Source: Gemmatimonadota bacterium (GTDB lineage Bacteria > Gemmatimonadota > Gemmatimonadetes > Gemmatimonadales > GWC2-71-9). From it: a DNA stretch of 64,000 nucleotides. Position 1 is the first letter of the stretch; each line of letters begins with the position of its first letter. Below the pieces are notes generated by a model, which was not told the DNA's origin, made no database searches, and worked only from the letters and a program-made list of their open reading frames with translations. This document shows, one piece after another, positions 60,818 to 64,000 of the stretch. The position numbers and the translations under genes are program-made. The DNA lies in assembly GCA_009692115.1 (NCBI GenBank), contig SHZU01000001.1, positions 132,345 to 196,344 of the forward strand. The letters run 5' to 3'.

Positions 60818-61897
60818 ATGAAATTGGCCCTTGGAGCCGCATTGGCGGTATTGCTTTCGACCCCTGCCGCGGCACAGGAACCGACCTATCCCCAGATCGT
60901 GGTCGGCGGGCGTTTACAGACTCAGTTCTACACCTTCGACAACGACAACCAGGCCAAAAGCGGGTCCAGCAGCAACTTCTTCATCCGGCGGGCCCGGATC
61001 CAGATCAACGCCAAGCTCCGCGAGAACGTGAGCTTAGTCATCCAGCCATCGTTTGAAGGCGGGCGGGCCACCGGGGTTCGGCTTCGGGACGCCTATATCG
61101 ATGTCCGGTTGACACCGGCGAGTTCCCGCACCGCGTTCACCATCCGGACTGGGGCCGAAAAGAAACCCTTCGGGCGCTACGAACTCCTCTCGTCCAACAA
61201 CCTCCCGACCCTCGAGCGGAATGCCGGCCGGGGCCTCCTTCCGGTGGCATCCAACAACCTCTTCGAAACCGCGGGTTACATCGCGACCGACTTGGGGGCG
61301 TCCCTCATCCTGGCCCACAAGCTGGCCGAGGGGCGCCACCTGACTGTGCAGGTGGGAGGCTATAACGGCCAGGGCGAGAGCATCAACGACGTCAATGGAT
61401 CGAAGTCTCTCGGGGTCCAGGCCTTGGCGGATGTCACGAAGAAGCTGATGCTCGGGGTGGCGTTCTTTTCCCATGACGGAATCGTGGCCCTGACGCCAAC
61501 GGTGTCCGATAGCTCGTTCCGAAACCAGGCCATCGGACTGGAAGCCCAGTGGGGCAAGCCGGGCGACAAAGGCCTGTTCGTGGTGGCCGACTACATGGCC
61601 GGCGAAGACTTTACCAAAGACCTCCATTCAATGAAGGGCGTTTCCGTGGTGGCCGCATACCACGCCCGAACCGCGGCGGCCAAGAAGATCTTTGCCGTCG
61701 AGCCGGTGGTACGGTTTGACTGGGCCGACCCGGACGGTGGGGTAGCGGCCAATGCGTCGACCCTAGTTTCAGCGGGGGTCAACCTGTATCTGACTGCCAA
61801 GGCCCAACTCCGGTTCATGTTCGAGACCCAGAACCCCCAGGCGGCGGCGGGCAAGACGATTTCAGGGCTCCGCACGGCGATGACGATGACTTTTTGA
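60818..61897 (+). CDS. Phosphate-selective porin (OprO/OprP type)
   Basis: Outer-membrane beta-barrel of 359 residues. A signal peptide (KLALGAALAVLLSTPAAAQ) is followed by VVGGRLQTQFYTFDNDN and IRRARIQINAKLRENVSLVIQPSF, the porin P start, and ends with an aromatic residue (AMTMTF), as barrel proteins do. The ATG at 60818 has GGGAGA upstream. It lies between a PHO-box-like repeat and pstS, so phosphate uptake under PhoB control is the likely role. Confidence 0.88.
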   Translation: MKLALGAALAVLLSTPAAAQEPTYPQIVVGGRLQTQFYTFDNDNQAKSGSSSNFFIRRARIQINAKLRENVSLVIQPSFEGGRATGVRLRDAYIDVRLTPASSRTAFTIRTGAEKKPFGRYELLSSNNLPTLERNAGRGLLPVASNNLFETAGYIATDLGASLILAHKLAEGRHLTVQVGGYNGQGESINDVNGSKSLGVQALADVTKKLMLGVAFFSHDGIVALTPTVSDSSFRNQAIGLEAQWGKPGDKGLFVVADYMAGEDFTKDLHSMKGVSVVAAYHARTAAAKKIFAVEPVVRFDWADPDGGVAANASTLVSAGVNLYLTAKAQLRFMFETQNPQAAAGKTISGLRTAMTMTF

Positions 61898-61913
61898 CCG
61901 ATCCGTGATCGGT
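61897..61913 (+). terminator. Hairpin at the porin stop codon
   Basis: ACCGATC-CGT-GATCGGT is a perfect 7-base stem with a 3-base loop starting at the stop codon, followed by TTCGTTAAA. It may weaken read-through into pstS rather than stop it. Confidence 0.45.
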
Positions 61914-61965
61914 TCGTTAAAGACATCATGTTGGTTACTGCACCCTTTGGCTAACGGAACTAGCA

Positions 61966-62997
61966 ATGAAGACACTCGGTATGGTCGTGATCGCGGTGGC
62001 GGTGGCGGGTCCGCTGGCGGCCCAGGCCAATCTCAATGGAGCCGGCGCGACGTTTCCGAACCCGATCTATACGAAATGGTTCGACGCCTACGCCAAGAAG
62101 ACCGGCATCAAGATCAACTATCAGTCGATCGGTTCGGGCGGCGGGATTCGTCAATTCACTCAAGGGACGGTCGACTTCGGCGCCTCCGACAGCCCAATGA
62201 CCGACGAGCAAATCGCCTCGGTCAAGGGCAATGCGGCGCACATCCCGACCGTACTGGGCGCCGTAGTGCTGACCTACAACCTCCCGGCGGTCGGAGCCAC
62301 GAAGCTCAAGCTCGACGCCCCAACGATTGCCGACATTTTCCTTGGGAAGATCACCAAGTGGAATGACCCCCGGATCGCGGCCCTCAATCCCGGCGCGAAG
62401 CTCCCGGCGACCGACTTGTTGGTGGTCCACCGGTCCGACGGGTCGGGTACCACGTTCGTGTTCGTGGACTATCTCTCGAAGGTCTGGCCCGAATGGCGCA
62501 CTAAGGTGGGCGCGGCCAACGCGGTGAATTGGCCCACCGGTTTGGGCGGCAAGGGCAACGAGGGCGTGACCCAGCAGGTCAAGCAACTCGAAGGCACCAT
62601 CGGCTACGTCGAGCTGGTGTATGCCTTGGCCAACAAGCTTCAGTATGCGTCGGTGAAGAACCAAGCCGGCAAGATGGTCGACCCGACGCTCGAGACCGTC
62701 ACCGCCGCGGCGGCCAGCGCCAAGCTCCCGAAGACCACGGATTTTCGGGTCTCGATCACCGACGCACCGGGCGACAAAGCGTATCCGATTGCGTCCTTCA
62801 CCTGGCTCCTGGTCCAAGCCGACAACGCCGACGCCGTCAAGGGCAAGCAAATTCGGGACTTCCTCAACTGGATGGTCTCCGGCGACGCTCAGAAGATGGC
62901 AACCGACTTGGGATATGCCCCGCTGCCCGGGGATGTCGCCGGGCTGGTCGAGGCACGGGTCAAGACCCTGATGGCGACGGGTAAGGCCATTTCCTGA
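61966..62997 (+). CDS. pstS: Phosphate ABC transporter substrate-binding protein
   Basis: Periplasmic phosphate-binding protein of 343 residues. Signal peptide MKTLGMVVIAVAVAGPLAAQ. The binding site is readable: GAGATFPNPIYTKWF, IGSGGGIRQF, FGASDSPM and VVHRSDGSGTTFVFVDYLS, with the Ser-Gly-Thr loop contacting phosphate. It precedes pstC by a TGATGA junction: its TGA overlaps the pstC ATG. Confidence 0.97.
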   Translation: MKTLGMVVIAVAVAGPLAAQANLNGAGATFPNPIYTKWFDAYAKKTGIKINYQSIGSGGGIRQFTQGTVDFGASDSPMTDEQIASVKGNAAHIPTVLGAVVLTYNLPAVGATKLKLDAPTIADIFLGKITKWNDPRIAALNPGAKLPATDLLVVHRSDGSGTTFVFVDYLSKVWPEWRTKVGAANAVNWPTGLGGKGNEGVTQQVKQLEGTIGYVELVYALANKLQYASVKNQAGKMVDPTLETVTAAAASAKLPKTTDFRVSITDAPGDKAYPIASFTWLLVQADNADAVKGKQIRDFLNWMVSGDAQKMATDLGYAPLPGDVAGLVEARVKTLMATGKAIS

Positions 62998-63950
62998 TGA
63001 AGGGGCCAGGGTCGGTCCTCGAAGGCCGGAACGTCGGCGACGCCGTATTTCGAGGCGTCCTGACCACCGCCGCTCTGGCGGTGCCGGCTCTCTTGGCCTT
63101 CCTGGTGTACGAACTGTGGGTGGGGTCCCGCCTCGCCATCGACCGGTATGGTCTTGGATTCGTCACCGGGTCGACGTGGGACCCGGTGACGGAGGAGTTC
63201 GGGGCGCTGCCGTTGATCTTCGGGACCGTCCTGTCAGCCGGCATCGCCCTGCTAATCGCCGTACCGCTTTCGTTAGGCGTGGCGATCTACCTGACCGAAT
63301 TCGCGCCGAAATGGCTCCGGCAGCCGGTGGCGTTTCTCATTGAACTCCTGGCCGCCATTCCGAGCGTCGTGTACGGCCTGTGGGGAATTTTTGTCCTGAT
63401 CCCGGTGCTCAAGTCCACCGTGTTTCCGTTTCTCCGCGACACCTTGGGTTTCTTGCCCTTCTTTCAGGGCCCGATTTACGGCAACTCGATGCTGGCCGCG
63501 GGGATCATCCTGGCCATCATGGTGATGCCGTACATCATGTCGGTGTCCCGGGAAGTCCTCAACGCGGTGCCCGCGAGCCAACGAGAGGCGGCCCTGGGAC
63601 TCGGGGCCACCCGGTGGGAAGCGGCGTGGACCGTCGTCGTCCCGTACGCCCGCTCGGGCATCCTTGGCGCCATCATCCTTGGACTGGGCCGCGCCCTGGG
63701 CGAGACGATGGCGGTGACGATGCTGATCGGCAATCGCAACGAAATCGCCGCCTCGCTCTTTGCACCTGGGTACACCATGGCGGCGGTCATCGCGAATGAA
63801 TTCAGCGAAGCCACCAGCGACATTCACTTCGCGGCCCTGACCTACGTGGCGCTGGTGTTGTTCGTCGTCACAGTGCTGATCAATGCCCTGGCCCGACTTC
63901 TGATCTGGCGGGTCTCGAAGGGCCAGCCTGGCGGGGGGCACGGGCTTTGA
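62997..63950 (+). CDS. pstC: Phosphate ABC transporter permease PstC
   Basis: Inner-membrane permease of 317 residues with about six helices. The loop between helices holds AIPSVVYGLWGIFVLIPVL, and the ATPase-contact EAA motif is ASQREAALGLGATRWEAAWTVVVPYA. Its TGA overlaps a TTG that begins pstA. Confidence 0.95.
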   Translation: MKGPGSVLEGRNVGDAVFRGVLTTAALAVPALLAFLVYELWVGSRLAIDRYGLGFVTGSTWDPVTEEFGALPLIFGTVLSAGIALLIAVPLSLGVAIYLTEFAPKWLRQPVAFLIELLAAIPSVVYGLWGIFVLIPVLKSTVFPFLRDTLGFLPFFQGPIYGNSMLAAGIILAIMVMPYIMSVSREVLNAVPASQREAALGLGATRWEAAWTVVVPYARSGILGAIILGLGRALGETMAVTMLIGNRNEIAASLFAPGYTMAAVIANEFSEATSDIHFAALTYVALVLFVVTVLINALARLLIWRVSKGQPGGGHGL

Positions 63951-64000
63951 ACCGGCTGGCTTGGCGGCGGTGGAAGAGCCGGATCATGGTCGGCCTGTTG
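63947..64000 (+). CDS. pstA: PstA permease, first 18 codons (runs off the window)
   Basis: Starting with TTG at 63947, which overlaps the pstC stop, the frame reads MNRLAWRRWKSRIMVGLL to the edge. The basic start followed by hydrophobic residues fits the first helix of PstA and the gene order pstS-pstC-pstA. An ATG at 63986 is an alternative start. Confidence 0.65.
   Translation, partial: MNRLAWRRWKSRIMVGLL

Overview
The window is high-GC bacterial chromosome with dense genes, many 4-base ATGA/GTGA start-stop overlaps, and a strong taste for peptidases, amidohydrolases and decayed ADOP-type (PadR-linked FtsX) permeases. This mix fits a soil or sediment Gemmatimonadota. That placement is inferred from gene content only; there is no rRNA in the window.

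Layout. 1-8.9 kb: a GGDEF signalling protein with an apparent frameshift, pckA, an HD phosphohydrolase, an FHA + PP2C phosphatase pair, an ABC exporter and a flippase-like membrane protein. 9-12.9 kb: uvrA coupled to an EamA transporter, then a very long inverted repeat. 13-19.4 kb: a lipoprotein amidohydrolase, tRNA-Asn, an AT-rich island, then holB-moaC-transglycosylase and a LysM transglycosylase. 19.5-22.2 kb: ilvE followed by three tiny coupled genes, one carrying an in-frame amber codon, and a shortened SixA. 22.3-28.3 kb: a beta-lactamase-fold hydrolase, an NTF2-like protein, a PLP enzyme divergent from an ATP-grasp ligase, and a zinc-ribbon metallopeptidase. 28.3-31.4 kb: an odd tRNA-Lys, a broken DUF3052 gene, padR with an ADOP remnant, and a desaturase. 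31.4-35.3 kb: the classic ffh-rpsP-rimM-trmD-rplS-rnhB operon. 35.4-38.9 kb: a TetR-HlyD-ABC drug-efflux operon. 38.9-42.6 kb: bactofilin, a metalloprotease, prepilin peptidase and an SpoU methyltransferase. 42.7-49.8 kb: an Xaa-Pro peptidase, purine nucleoside phosphorylase, a second ADOP remnant, then 5'-nucleotidase, a small protein, adenosine deaminase and an M19 dipeptidase. 49.8-52.6 kb: arsR-phoB-phoR. 52.6-60.6 kb: oxidoreductase, CocE hydrolase, two amidohydrolases, DUF2277 and rhlE. 60.7-64 kb: phosphate porin, pstS, pstC and the start of pstA behind a PHO-box-like repeat.

Working together: 5'-nucleotidase, adenosine deaminase and purine nucleoside phosphorylase form an extracellular-nucleotide salvage route. 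PhoBR and the porin-Pst genes form a phosphate-starvation response split by about 8 kb of unrelated genes.

The features least explained by standard annotation are: a short tandem repeat built on CTCGGCA that sits 2-3 nt after stop codons and has also been accommodated in frame inside rnhB; a 52-bp-arm inverted repeat with mirrored start codons; many promoters whose -10 box lies 5-9 nt before the start codon, implying leaderless mRNAs; and a tRNA-Lys with swapped T-loop bases 54 and 58.
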